A model generated the notes under the pieces. It did not search any database. It was not told the origin of the DNA and was given only the letters and a program-made list of their open reading frames with translations. From assembly GCA_001632435.1 (NCBI GenBank), contig KV424095.1, positions 1 to 56,167 of the forward strand: a stretch of 56,167 nt of DNA, in the 5' to 3' direction. This document shows positions 26,106 to 36,090 of this stretch, piece by piece. The stretch is from Calocera cornea HHB12733 (lineage: Eukaryota > Basidiomycota > Dacrymycetes > Dacrymycetales > Dacrymycetaceae). Position 1 is the stretch's first letter; the number at the start of each line of letters is the position of its first letter. Position numbers and translations under genes: made by a program.

Positions 26106-27165
26106 AGCGGGGGATACTCTCCTATTCTCCCACGTTGTACATAGTGGCGAATCGCGATGGCATTCCAGTTTGACAACAGCGAGCCAAGCGGGCCTTGAGC
26201 AACCCTGCACGATCAAGTGGCCATTTTCGTTGCTTGATGTATTCATCATCCTGAGAGGAAGCATGGTCGACAGACTATTTCAGAAATGCCGCTTGTGAAG
26301 TACAGCCCGGTCGGATGAACAGCCTTGTGGTCCTGTGAACTCTAATCCATGAAGCCTAGTCTATTGCTTCGACGACGCGATTTGCTCTTCTTTAGTCATC
26401 TGACCGAGCGCTGGTTGTCGCTGGAAGATCTGTTACATCGAGGTCACGATTCTCGAACATGGCGTCCCAGTCTGTGTTACTATGATTGAAGCTTGACTTG
26501 CCTATCTAGGTTTTCTGGTCCTAGTGCGTCTTCGGCAGGATCCACCAGACTAGGCGGCTATAACATTGATCCACGGGCATGTGCCTCCGTTTACGGTGGT
26601 TCTCCCTCATGGTCACCTTGTGCTCTGTCCCGGTCGGACTCTGCTCCATGACGCGATTCACATCGACGGTCTGACCACCTCCGTGACTGCGCAGCCTTTT
26701 GACCGATGCCACAACGGCTGATAGCGCAAGATAAGATCTTACGACCCGGTCAGAGCAATGGTTTAGCCTGTACAGAAAGCCGACCGATCGACGAGGGGAG
26801 GTATCGCACTCTTAGCATCGCAAGAAACTCGAAAGTGCTTCCATATCTGGACATACGGAGCATTCAGTTAGCCCTCCTGGCGAGGTCGCTGCCAACTTGC
26901 GAATCGAAATGAATTGATAAAGCGAAGAGGCACGAGCCACCCAGCCTACCCCGCACTACCCCACCTACCGCAGATTGCCGAGCGCTTTATCGACTCCCTG
27001 ACTCGCTTATATCGGCGCTTATGTTCTCACCGTCCCCGGGGCCATTCATGCACATCACACTTACCCCCTGAGCCTTGCATAATAGGCTTGGCTACAGTGG
27101 AGCAAGCCGCTGCTGTATAGTCACGCGTACCAATTCATCCCATCATACATATAAGCCGAAGGGGT
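26106..27165. other. Intergenic region between two convergent genes
   Basis: About 1 kb of sequence between the transporter stop and the acetyltransferase stop. No gene, repeat or RNA gene could be supported. Confidence 0.45.
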
Positions 27166-28025
27166 TCATATCGAGTTATACTTCCACTCCATAACCCATG
27201 TCCCATGCTCTTTCTCGCGTTTGCCTTGTAGCGGTACGCCTCCCTCAATCGTCGAAGTCAATGTGAACCCCAGCTTCTCGAACACTCGTTTACTGCCCCA
27301 ATTCTCCGTGATAATGTAGGCTCGCACGGTTCGGCAGTTCATGAGCGGTACGGCCCACGTGTAGAGAACGGTTCGAATCACGGAGGTCATGATGCCTTGC
27401 CCGTGATGTGACGAAGTAAGGTAGTCTAGACAGCCTCAGCTACTGCTAACACGATGCAAGATTACATACCTCCTATCATCCAGACGATCTCTGGATCCCC
27501 GATACACCGTGCATTGTTCGCCTCAACAAGCTTCGCCCGTTCCTCCAGTGGGAGTACTTCCAAAAAAGAATCCCGCAGCAAGCCGATATCGCCGATGAAT
27601 AGCCAGCTCCCATCAAGCTGTATCTCCCTAATGAACCTGAGCGGCGTCTGGTCCACTTTGATCTCTTCCTCCTGATCACCGGAAGCAAGCTTGCACATTC
27701 GTGCCACTGTTGTCTCGTACGTCTTCACAGTCTTCTTCAACGTGTCTTGTGCATGTTCAAGCAGATACGGAAAGGGAGTACCCACGGTCCATCGATATAT
27801 CAATGGGTCGTTGAAGGCCTTCACAATGTTCGTGGTATCGGAGGGAGAATCGGGACCAGTGAGGATGATATGAGAATGGGGAGTCGGCAACGGGAGGTAC
27901 AGCGCTCCAGAAGGGGAGAGGCGCAAGAATGTCAGAGTTTGCGGTAGTATGGCGAGCGAGTCGGAAGACAACGTTGCGGGACTAGTCGTTGACAACATAC
28001 ACTCTGCTTCGGTGGTGGTCGTCAT
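27166..28025 (-). CDS. GNAT-family N-acetyltransferase, 271 aa
   Basis: Exons 28025-27470 and 27425-27166 on the minus strand. The central and C-terminal parts match the RimJ/RimL-like GNAT fold: the first strands carry LIYRWTVG, a middle strand has WLFIGDIGL, and the acetyl-CoA-binding motif A appears after the splice as HHGQGIM. It is followed by VRAYI and NWGSKRVFEKLGF (the usual N-x-x-S-x-x-V-x-x-K-x-G-F signature). The domain likely transfers acetyl from acetyl-CoA to an amine; the substrate (antibiotic, amino acid or protein N-terminus) is unknown. No targeting peptide. The upstream region may be disturbed by the dispersed element that begins near 28.7 kb. Confidence 0.85.
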
Positions 28026-28659
28026 ACCAATGATGTCGAATCACGATACAAAGGAGTAGAATCACCCCTTGAAGCATTTGCAAGAATGACCATGACTCCG
28101 CCGCTCCGCTATCGCGCTTGCTATCCACGATCCTCCGACTGTTAGGGTCCAGTCGAAAGGGTAACGTATTGAATGCCGTACGGAACGGAGCTAGTCGCGC
28201 GGGACCATTGTTTCATCGAGAAAAACTTGACAGCGCGCTCTCCTAGCCTATGTACAATACTCAGGCGCAACTCGTAGCAGGACCCAAAACTAGGAGGTGT
28301 ATGTGCTTCTGGAGCTTGGGACGGCATTGTGACAGAGACGTGCAACACGACCGACGTCGGCATATGTTGTACGATAGACCGATTATGGGACTTTCCGATG
28401 ACACCAATTGCGCGGAGGCCTCAACCCCCCCGGTACCTGACAGCGCGAAACAAGGAAAGAATGGATACCATTTCAATACAGGGACACTGTCGTAGGTCAT
28501 GAATTGTAGCGGGGTTCGACATGGCCCGAATCGTAGGAGAGGATACGAGAGAGACCAGGCCAACACCAGGACAGCAAGAGTTCCTGCTTCCCAACATAAT
28601 CCTACCTCTCGATCTGAGTGTATAAGACAGAGAAGCAGCATTTATGCGTGTTTGAGCGG
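28026..28659. other. Gene-poor region upstream of the acetyltransferase
   Basis: No supported gene. It probably includes the acetyltransferase promoter (minus strand) and decayed sequence related to the repeat element at 28.66-29.73 kb, whose similarity fades here. Confidence 0.4.
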
Positions 28660-29725
28660 GCATTCTGGCGAATAACTCCTTAGCGACAGAGCCTCACAGC
28701 AAGCGCTGGAATGCTAATCTGACGCACGGCCCGTCCGCGAAGTTTGTTTTGTGCACGCTCTGTCGGCCCACTCGGGAGAGTAGGAGCACAGTAGTCGAAG
28801 TGGAGCCGCTAGAGATCAAGCTTGTCACATAGTGATAACATGCACACGAGAGTGCAGGCTTAGCAGATACACCAGCGGCACGAACCACGTACACTCCGCT
28901 GTACCCCTGACAGCTGTGTGTGGGGGTACAGAAATGTACAGCGGCGAAGGGGTCGATCTGCTACGCGCTGCGCTCTGTGCCAACAGCGAGAGGAGCGATA
29001 GAAGAGACGAACAGCTGGGACGAGTCACGAGATGTCGAGGGCGAAACAAATGCAAGCACCGCAGCCAGTAGTGTCAACCTGTATCCCAGGGAAGGCTGGG
29101 GCACTGATGACCCAAGGCAGCCTGATCGCGTTCGTTTCCCCCAAGCATCGTCGGCGACGTCCAGAGGGGCTTGGAGGAGCAGTGGATGGAGACCAGGGAT
29201 GGCGAAGGACGAGGAGGCCGGACAGGAGCGCAGGCGAAACAGACGGCTGTCTGAAGAACCCACAAGTGCCCTTGCCGCCAGTCTTGGGAGGACTGCAACG
29301 GCGGGAGGGGGCACGGAGGCGGTCGGCGCGCGTGTGGTGCGCTCCGCGCTCCGTGCTGGCCAAGGGCGGGGAGCAGAGGCGATGGGACGAGGGGCGTCGG
29401 GATGTCGAGAGCGGTACAATTATTGGATGATCGGGCAGGGAGGGCGCGAGCCCGTACTCCAGTGAACCTGAGTACAGGGCCTAATGCAGGGCCGACCTCC
29501 ATGTTCGTATCGCCCAGGCGTCATCAGACCGCCGCCCACCATTTTGCCCTACTCTCCAGGAGCGCGAATGCACGAGCTGGGAGGGGAGGGGAAAGACGGG
29601 AAAGGGATGATGGCCGACCGGATGAAAAGAACAGACGCGCAACCTGCCACCCAGGAGTGGTTTATATAGCGAAATTTGCAGGCTGTGCTACGAGAAGCAG
29701 CGGCACGTGGGGATTCCCGTGTCTT
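28660..29725 (-). repeat. Dispersed repeat element, copy A
   Basis: Read on the minus strand, this region resembles 39140-40210 on the plus strand over about 1.0-1.2 kb. Shared landmarks in order: GGCACGTG, CTATATAAACCACTC, GGTCTGATGACGC with GGGCGATAC, a CTTGGCCA-x-CACGGAGCGC run, GCCGTCTGTTTCGCCTGCGC, GACGATGCTTGGG, GGATACAGGTTGACACT, TTTGTTTCGCCCTCGACATC, GGCACAGAGCGC and CAAAACAAACTTCG. The reading frames are not conserved as one protein between copies. The element starts with a promoter-like block (E-box and TATA). No terminal repeats or transposase seen. Confidence 0.65.
29655..29725 (-). promoter_or_regulatory. Conserved promoter-like block of repeat copy A
   Basis: On the minus strand a GGCACGTG E-box-like palindrome lies about 40 bp upstream of a TATATAAACCACTC box. 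The same order and spacing occur in copy B at 39155-39225. Conservation of both boxes while the downstream sequence drifts suggests function or common origin. Confidence 0.45.
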
Positions 29726-30205
29726 CAGTGGCTGAGCTGCCGAGTTACCGGGAGGACCTCAACACCTGCGGACTTTTGCGTCCTAGATTATGTCGCCTCC
29801 AAGCGCAGATGAACAAAACACAGATATGATGACCGTGGAACCGATAGTCGCGGATGGATGAAGCTCGGGGAACATCGCAGATGGAAGAGTGGGATCTTCG
29901 GTCACGCGCCCAATGACTTCATGCGCGCATGATCCGGTGGTGTAAGTCTCATGCCGCCATGAGCGGACATCCTCCCCCAGCGCCTCAGAGGAGGGTCAAG
30001 TGCAGCATTGGATGAACTGTGGAACGCGAACGTGCAGTAGCCACATATGCGCATCTATAATGAAGCAAACCGGGCAGTGGCGGTGAGGGGCCGCGCACGT
30101 TTCGCCCACGTGGCGCACGTGACGAGGTCCGCGTCGCCCTTCAAGAGAAGGGTCCCCTCAAAGCGGAAGCTATTTGCGCTGCCACACAACGGAAGCAAAA
30201 CAGAG
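29726..30205. other. Spacer between repeat copy A and the telomere-like tract
   Basis: No gene found. Sequence of ordinary composition leading to a short CCCTAA-type tract. Confidence 0.4.
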
Positions 30206-30237
30206 CTAACCCCTAACCCTATACCCCAACCCTAACA
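30206..30237 (+). repeat. Short interstitial telomere-like tract (CCCTAA type)
   Basis: A degenerate run of about five units around TAACCC (ctaacccctaaccct followed by atacccc and aaccctaac). TTAGGG/CCCTAA is the telomere repeat of most filamentous basidiomycetes, so this may be a remnant of a telomere, a break repair, or a telomere-targeted element. Only 32 bp, so chance cannot be excluded. Confidence 0.45.
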
Positions 30238-30299
30238 CTAATATGAGTGCACAAGTAGTCTGCATTGAAATATAAAATATATTAGGCTGCAATGAATCA

Positions 30300-30347
30300 A
30301 GGTAAGAGCAAGTTAGAATTTTGGCAAATAGCTTGAGACGGGAGATG

Positions 30348-30415
<68 letters not shown>

Positions 30416-30489
30416 TGGGAGACGGGAGACGGGAGATGGGAGACGGGAGATGGGAGACGGGAGACGGGAGACACAAGACGGGAGACACG

Positions 30490-30522
<33 letters not shown>

Positions 30523-30780
30523 TGGGAGACGGGAGACGGGAGATGGGAGACGGGAGACAGGAAGGCATTCAAGGCAGTCAGAATATAGCCAGAGTACACC
30601 AGAGATATATTGACCCAAAATAGTAACTTATAACAGTCAATAACAAGTTGGAGTCTTAGCAAATAGCTTTCAACAGGGAGGTGGGGGATGGGGAGATGGA
30701 AGATGGGGGGCAGAAAACAGGAAATGGGAGACTGGAAGGCATTCAAGGCCAGGGAGATATAGCCAGAGTAAGGGAAGTTG
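30300..30780 (+). repeat. Composite tandem duplication containing a 7-bp minisatellite
   Basis: Two copies of a composite unit: caagttrga...GGCAAATAGCTT/TAGCAAATAGCTT, then a purine-rich minisatellite, then GGAAGGCATTCAAGGC and ATATAGCCAGAGTA. In the first copy the minisatellite (30337-30570) has about 32 units of a 7-mer, AGAYGGG (variants AGACAGG). In the second (30676-30735) it is short and degenerate. The surrounding sequence is AT-rich. It yields spurious periodic open frames on both strands. Confidence 0.85.
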
Positions 30781-30939
30781 ATATGTTGTGTACCACACTG
30801 GCCATACACAGGGGTAGAGAGAGGCAAATGAAGGAGGTATAGGTATGGCAATAGTACAGAGCCTGAGGCCACTACTGCACAGAGTAATTCACCTCTTAGA
30901 TTGAGGTCTCTTCTCCTCTTTGGTAGCTTGACTGTGCAA

Positions 30940-31302
30940 GATGGCCTGGACCCACATGGCAAGATGGGCACAGCAAACCCTTTGGGACAGCACTCCGGGT
31001 ACAGCAAGACAGGCACCACAACATAAACACTGCAACATGGGCATCACAACACAGGCACTATATCACACACCACAACCTGGGGCAACACAGGCACCACAGC
31101 ATGGGCATTACAACATAGTAGGCACCACACTGTGCACCACATCACAGGTACCACACTGCACCACATCACAGGTACCACACTGCACACTACAAGATGGGCA
31201 CCGCAAGACGGGCACTGCAAGACGGGCACCGCAAGACGGGCACTGCAAGATGGGCACCGCAAGACGGGCACCGCAAGACGGGCACTGCAAGATGGGCACC
31301 AC
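30940..31302 (+). repeat. Degenerate 14-bp minisatellite with a clean eight-unit core
   Basis: The core at 31191-31302 is eight uninterrupted 14-bp units, consensus AAGAYGGGCACYGC. Upstream to about 30940 the same unit is present in degenerate form (for example AACATGGGCATCAC and ATCACAGGTACCAC). The AGAYGGG part is identical to the unit of the 7-bp array just upstream. No coding potential credited. Confidence 0.85.
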
Positions 31303-31727
31303 AGGGGCAACAAGGGAGCAATGCAGGAAATCAGCAGACTCCGGAAGGGACCAAAAACAAAGATTACGATGAGCGAAGCGAGCCGGGTTACCCTAGTACA
31401 TGTTGTGGTTTGCGGAGAAACGGCGCTTAGTGGTGGGATGTTTGCCAGGAGCGTGGCATAAGCTTCCATTTTCAATGTCCGCTCCAGGGATCACCGCCCT
31501 CCAAGAAGCACATTGCCGGAGCCTATGTAGGGCGTCGACGCGCCTCGCCCGCCCGTGTAAGCAAAGAGACAAATTTACGCATTCACTCTCTTCTCACCGC
31601 TCCCCTTCTTGACTACAGCCTCCCCCCTTAGTAATTTTGCATATCACACCCCTCAATAATCCCCTCCCTCTTCTCTCCCGCTTTCCTCCCCCCAACACCA
31701 GCTAACGACCCCCACAACCCCCCAAAA

Positions 31728-33588
31728 ATGCCCGTCCCGACGTCCAAGGTGCTCTCCCCCGCCGACGCGCTCGCCGCGCTCGCATCCTACTCAAGCAGGG
31801 ATGGCCTCTCTATCTCAGACCTGCACGCCTCCCCCTCCGGCATCGGCACGTACGATGACTTTCTCCTCCTCCCCGGGCACATCAGCTTCCAGGCTGGCGA
31901 GGTCAGCACTGCAACGCGCGTGACGAGGAACGTTGTCCTCCCCACGCCCTTCATGTCGAGCCCAATGGACACGGTCACAGAGACGGAGATGGCGATCAGC
32001 ATGGCTGTACGTCATCCCACCTCTCAGGAGACGCATATATGCTAATTCTACGCGTAGTTGATGGGCGGCATCGGTGTGATCCACCACAACCAGCCCGCGG
32101 CGTCGCAGGCAGCGATGGTGCGCGCAGTAAAGCGACACGAGAATGGGTTCATCACGGACCCCGTATGCCTCACGCCTGACCACGTCGTTGCCGATGTGCT
32201 GGACATCAAGGAGCGCCTGGGCTTCTGCGGGATCCCCATCACCGGTGAGCCTCTTTCCTGCCTAGACTCGTGTGATGAGAAATTCTCTATGTTACCTTCG
32301 TTCTTCCGAGCGCGTCCTCCAGTGTGGGGACGCTTGTGCGGATTCTAGAATCCATGTCCACTGATCCTTTCCTCCTTTGTGTGTATGGCGACCGTTCACT
32401 GACGAGAACTAAGACACCGGTGCGCTCGGCGGCAAGCTCCTCGGACTCGTCACACGTCGCGACGTCCAGTTCCGCCCTCCCACGACGCCCCTGCACGAGG
32501 TGATGACAAAGGACCTGGTGACGGCGCCCGAGGGCGTGACGCTCAGCGAGGCGCAGCACCTGCTGCGTGAGAACAAGAAGGGCAAGCTGCCGATCGTCGA
32601 CAGCGAGTTCCGGCTCAAGTCGCTCCTCGCTCGATCGGATCTGCTCAAGAACCAGACGTACCCCATGGCCAGCAAGCACCCGCAAACCAAGCAGCTGTAC
32701 TGCGCCGCAGCGATCGGAACGCGTCCAGCGGACAAGGAGCGTCTGGCACTGCTCGTCGATGCCGGGCTGGATATTGTCGTTCTGGACTCGAGCCAGGGCA
32801 ACTCGATCTTCCAGATCGACATGATCAAGTGGGTCAAGGCGACCTACCCGAACCTGGAGGTCATCGCCGGCAACGTCGTCACGCGTGAGCAGGCGGCAAA
32901 CCTCATCGCCGCGGGTGCCGACGCGATCCGCATCGGCATGGGCTCGGGATCCATCTGCATCACGCAGGAGGTGATGGCTGTCGGGCGGCCGCAGGCGACG
33001 GCCGTGTACGCTGTGGCCGAGTTCGCGAACCGATTCGGCGTGCCAGTCATCGCTGACGGAGGCGTGGGCAACGTCGGCCACATCGCCAAGGCGCTCGCGC
33101 TCGGTGCGGGCGCGGTGATGATGGGTGGTCTGCTCGCGGGGACGTCGGAGGCGCCGGGCGAGTACTTCTGGCACGACGGCAAGCGCGTCAAGACGTACCG
33201 TGGGATGGGCTCGCTCGAGGCGATGGAGCAGCGTGCTTCCTCCAGCACGCCCGCGGGGAAGCTCACCCAGACGAACGGGGTGGGCAAGTCGCTCAAGGGC
33301 GCGGTGGAGAACGCGGCGACCTCGCGCTACTTCTCCGAATCGTCTGCTGTGAAAGTCGCGCAGGGCGTGTCGGGCGACGTGCAGGACAAGGGCAGCGTCA
33401 AGCCGTTCCTGCAGTACCTGCATGCGGGCCTGCAGCACAGCATGCAGGATATGGGCGTCAAGAGCGTGCCTGAGCTGCGAAGGGGGGTCGACGAGGGCGA
33501 GGTCAGGTTCGAGAAGCGCACAGTGAATGGTGTGGTGGAGGGGGGCGTGCATGGGCTGAACAGCTACACGAAGAGGCTATTTGCGTGA
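31728..33588 (+). CDS. Inosine-5'-monophosphate dehydrogenase, 546 aa
   Basis: Exons 31728-32006, 32058-32244 and 32414-33588, phases closing. IMPDH oxidises IMP to XMP with NAD+, the rate-limiting step of guanine nucleotide synthesis in the cytosol. Seen: [10 protein letters not shown] near the N-terminus, [12 protein letters not shown], two CBS repeats (about residues 120-245, including [11 protein letters not shown] and GKLPIVD), then VLDSSQGNS. The catalytic loop is [12 protein letters not shown], with Cys as nucleophile. It is followed by [35 protein letters not shown], the flap YFSE with VAQGVSG, and [15 protein letters not shown]. Length is typical. The second intron (169 nt) is unusually long for this window. 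Upstream is minisatellite sequence. Confidence 0.96.
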
Positions 33589-34003
33589 GTGAGCTGGAGC
33601 TAGCATGCGATTTTTTCGTCTTTCTTTGCCTTTTCTCTTCTACTACGCTCGGTAGTTGTACTTATTGCAATGCACGCCCCGTGCCTTCAAACCCGCTCCA
33701 ACTCGCTATACGCCGTGAGATCACGTTGGGCAATCATAGTCCCTGCCTTAAATCACGTTGTCGCCCTTGATGCCCTAGCTTCGCCCAAATAGACCTTGCT
33801 TCTCTCGCCCTTGACGGCGCACGTGGAGCCCAGACGTCACTCCTTGTCCGCGGAAGCATTCCTGGCTGAGCGGGTCCATGCTGACGCCGCCCGAATAGGC
33901 AGGGTGCTGTACTGTACCGCCTCAGCGCTCAACAGCCGTTGTGCCCCTCTCCTTCTCACCTCATCCTCACCCGACCCTTTACCCAGAAGGGCAAAGAGGC
34001 AAG
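33589..34003. other. Spacer between IMPDH and SDR genes
   Basis: Holds the IMPDH 3' end and the SDR promoter and leader. No other feature is supported. Confidence 0.5.
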
Positions 34004-35397
34004 ATGGCCCCAGGCGGCATCAAGCGCATCTCGACGCTCTTCCGCTCAAAGTCCCACAGCAAGGACCCCTCGAGCAAGAAGTCCTCAAAGCACCTCCAAG
34101 CCCTCCCCGACGAGCCCGAGCCGCCCGCCACGCCTAGCACCTTCTCCAGCCCGTCGACCATCTCTGGCCCGGGGGGGTCGAGGAGGCGGGGAGGCCGCAC
34201 GGGGACGAGGGACACGTATGAGGATTTCTTGGGCCCCGTCAGCCCCCCCACGAGGAGCAGCCCGACGCAGTTCTTGGAGGAGTTTGACCAGCCCTTGACG
34301 GATAGGGTCGTCGTCGTTACGGGCGCTAGTCGGGTGAGCTGCTTCTCTCTGCGTGGATGAACTTGGGCTGACTGGCGTGCAGGGTATTGGGGTGAGTGGA
34401 TTGCTATGCAAGACATTGGGGAGGGAGGCTGACCGGCACGGCAGCTCGAGTTTGTTAGGCAACTGGTACGCCCTGCTTGCTTCTTCAAGTTTGCATACTC
34501 TGACGATGTACGCAGTCACAAGACCCCCGCACGCTCATAATAGCTGTCATCCGGAACCCCGAGACGGCAGCCAAGCTCGTGCAGCTCACCAGCACCCAAG
34601 TGGTAGCTGTACATGCGGACATCACCGACGAGGCGTCCCTGAAGGTGCGTTCCCTCCTTCTCTCTCCTCGGGGCGATGGAAGATGCAGGGCTAATGGGAT
34701 GGCTGTGGCGTAGGCGGCGGCGAGCGACGTGGCGCGGATATCGAAGGGCAAGGTGGACCTGCTCATCAACTGCGCGGCCGTGAACACGGATGCGAAGCGT
34801 CCTTTAGCGGAGTGGGACGCCGAGGGGCTGAACCAGCACGTGCGTATCTCCCCTGTTCAATGTTGTACAGTGTATATTGGAACTGCCAAAGCTGACGTGG
34901 TGCGCATATAGTTGGCGACAAACGTCACCGGCCCCGTAAGCACCATCAACGCCTTCCTCCCGCTCCTGCGCAAGGGCAAAGAGAAGCGCGTGATCAATCT
35001 CACTAGCGGCATGTCCTCTCTGGCGTACAACGACCCGCACCTGGGGTTCGAGATCTCCCCGAGCTACGCGGCATACAGTATCTCCAAGTGCTGCCTGAAC
35101 TTGGCTACGCGGAAGTATGCGGTCGAGCAGGGCAAGGAGGGGTTCACTTTCGTGGCGCTTAGTGCGGGGTGGGTGAGGACGGACATGGGTGGGCCGGTGC
35201 GTATCCGTTTCCACTTCCCACTTCCCACTTCCAAATCCCACTTCGACACAGAAGACGGAGTGCTGACTCGTAGGTTGTAGGACGCCCCGCTATCAGCGAA
35301 GGAGGCGGTGGCCCAGCTCATAAAGGTCATCGACGGCCTCAAGCCCGCCGACAACGGCAAGTTCATGCACATCGACGGGACAGAGATCGAGTTCTGA
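34004..35397 (+). CDS. Short-chain dehydrogenase/reductase with micro-exons, 338 aa
   Basis: Exons 34004-34333, 34383-34391, 34445-34465, 34516-34644, 34714-34839, 34912-35196 and 35281-35397. Every intron is phase 0. The Rossmann motif TGASRGIGLEFV is assembled across exons 1 to 3; exon 2 encodes only Gly-Ile-Gly (9 nt) and exon 3 seven residues (21 nt). The active site has S (LTSGMSS), the YSISK motif (Tyr-x-x-x-Lys) and INCAAVN. It is probably NAD(P)(H)-dependent, of the C-factor-like or single-domain classical SDR type. The first ~95 residues form a basic, Ser/Pro-rich extension absent from ordinary SDRs, perhaps regulatory. Substrate unknown. Confidence 0.88.
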
Positions 35398-36090
35398 GTT
35401 CTGAACTCCGACCACTGACTCTCTCGTCTCTCCTCAAATACGCGGAGTGTTGTACAGGAGCTGGGGGCGGTTGGGGAGGGCGCGGGCGCGACAGTGGAGC
35501 ATGCGGGGTTTGGAGCGGCGGCGGCGTCATATATCCGCAATACTTAATGTAATGTACCGTTTGACCGCTTTCTCCACGCCTGCGAGCGCGCGCGGCACAT
35601 CACCGCTTTATGCCTTTGACGAGCGACGGAGAATGCTATATCTTATTACCGCTCGGGCCCGTGTCTTCTCTTTCCCGTCCCTTTCACGGCAGGATGTCTA
35701 AGTCGTTTCCATTGCATAGCATTGCATTGAGAAGAATACATGTGCGTGCGTGCGTGCCTGATGCGTCTACAGCCGGTTCTATTGTATGATACTCTGCGTG
35801 CGGAGGGTGTGGGGTGTGTACCGAACATGCAGACCAGTGCGTGATGTGTGGTGCGGAGGTGTCGGAGTGTCGGAGTGCGCGAATGTGCGAATGTGCGAAT
35901 GCGGCGTGGTTGCGTGAATGAAGTGCTATGATGCGAAGGAGAGGGAGAAGCAGAGAGGAGGATAGGTTAGTCCGTTCCTCGTCGTCGTCGTCGTTGTCGT
36001 CATCGTCGTCGTCGTTCCATGCAGGACCCGGCCCGCGAGGCCCCTTCCCGTCTACTGTATTCATTATCCGTTCCCACCTCACCCTCACCC
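35398..36090. other. Convergent 3' spacer with a GTC-type microsatellite
   Basis: Lies between two convergent genes. An imperfect (GTC)n tract occupies about 35978-36017. No gene supported. Confidence 0.55.

Noticed and set aside
27363..27385. tRNA B-box-like GGTTCGAATC
   Set aside because: It lies inside the acetyltransferase coding exon, with no matching A box or cloverleaf.
30206..30568. Minus-strand Ser/Pro-periodic open frames
   Set aside because: They are translations of the 7-bp repeat, which stays open in several frames; not a gene.
30337..31302. CRISPR-like array
   Set aside because: Units are 7 or 14 bp, contiguous without spacers, in a eukaryotic genome; they are minisatellites.
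32287..33552. 421-aa open frame antisense to IMPDH
   Set aside because: It is a GC-rich shadow of the conserved IMPDH exon, with no recognisable protein.
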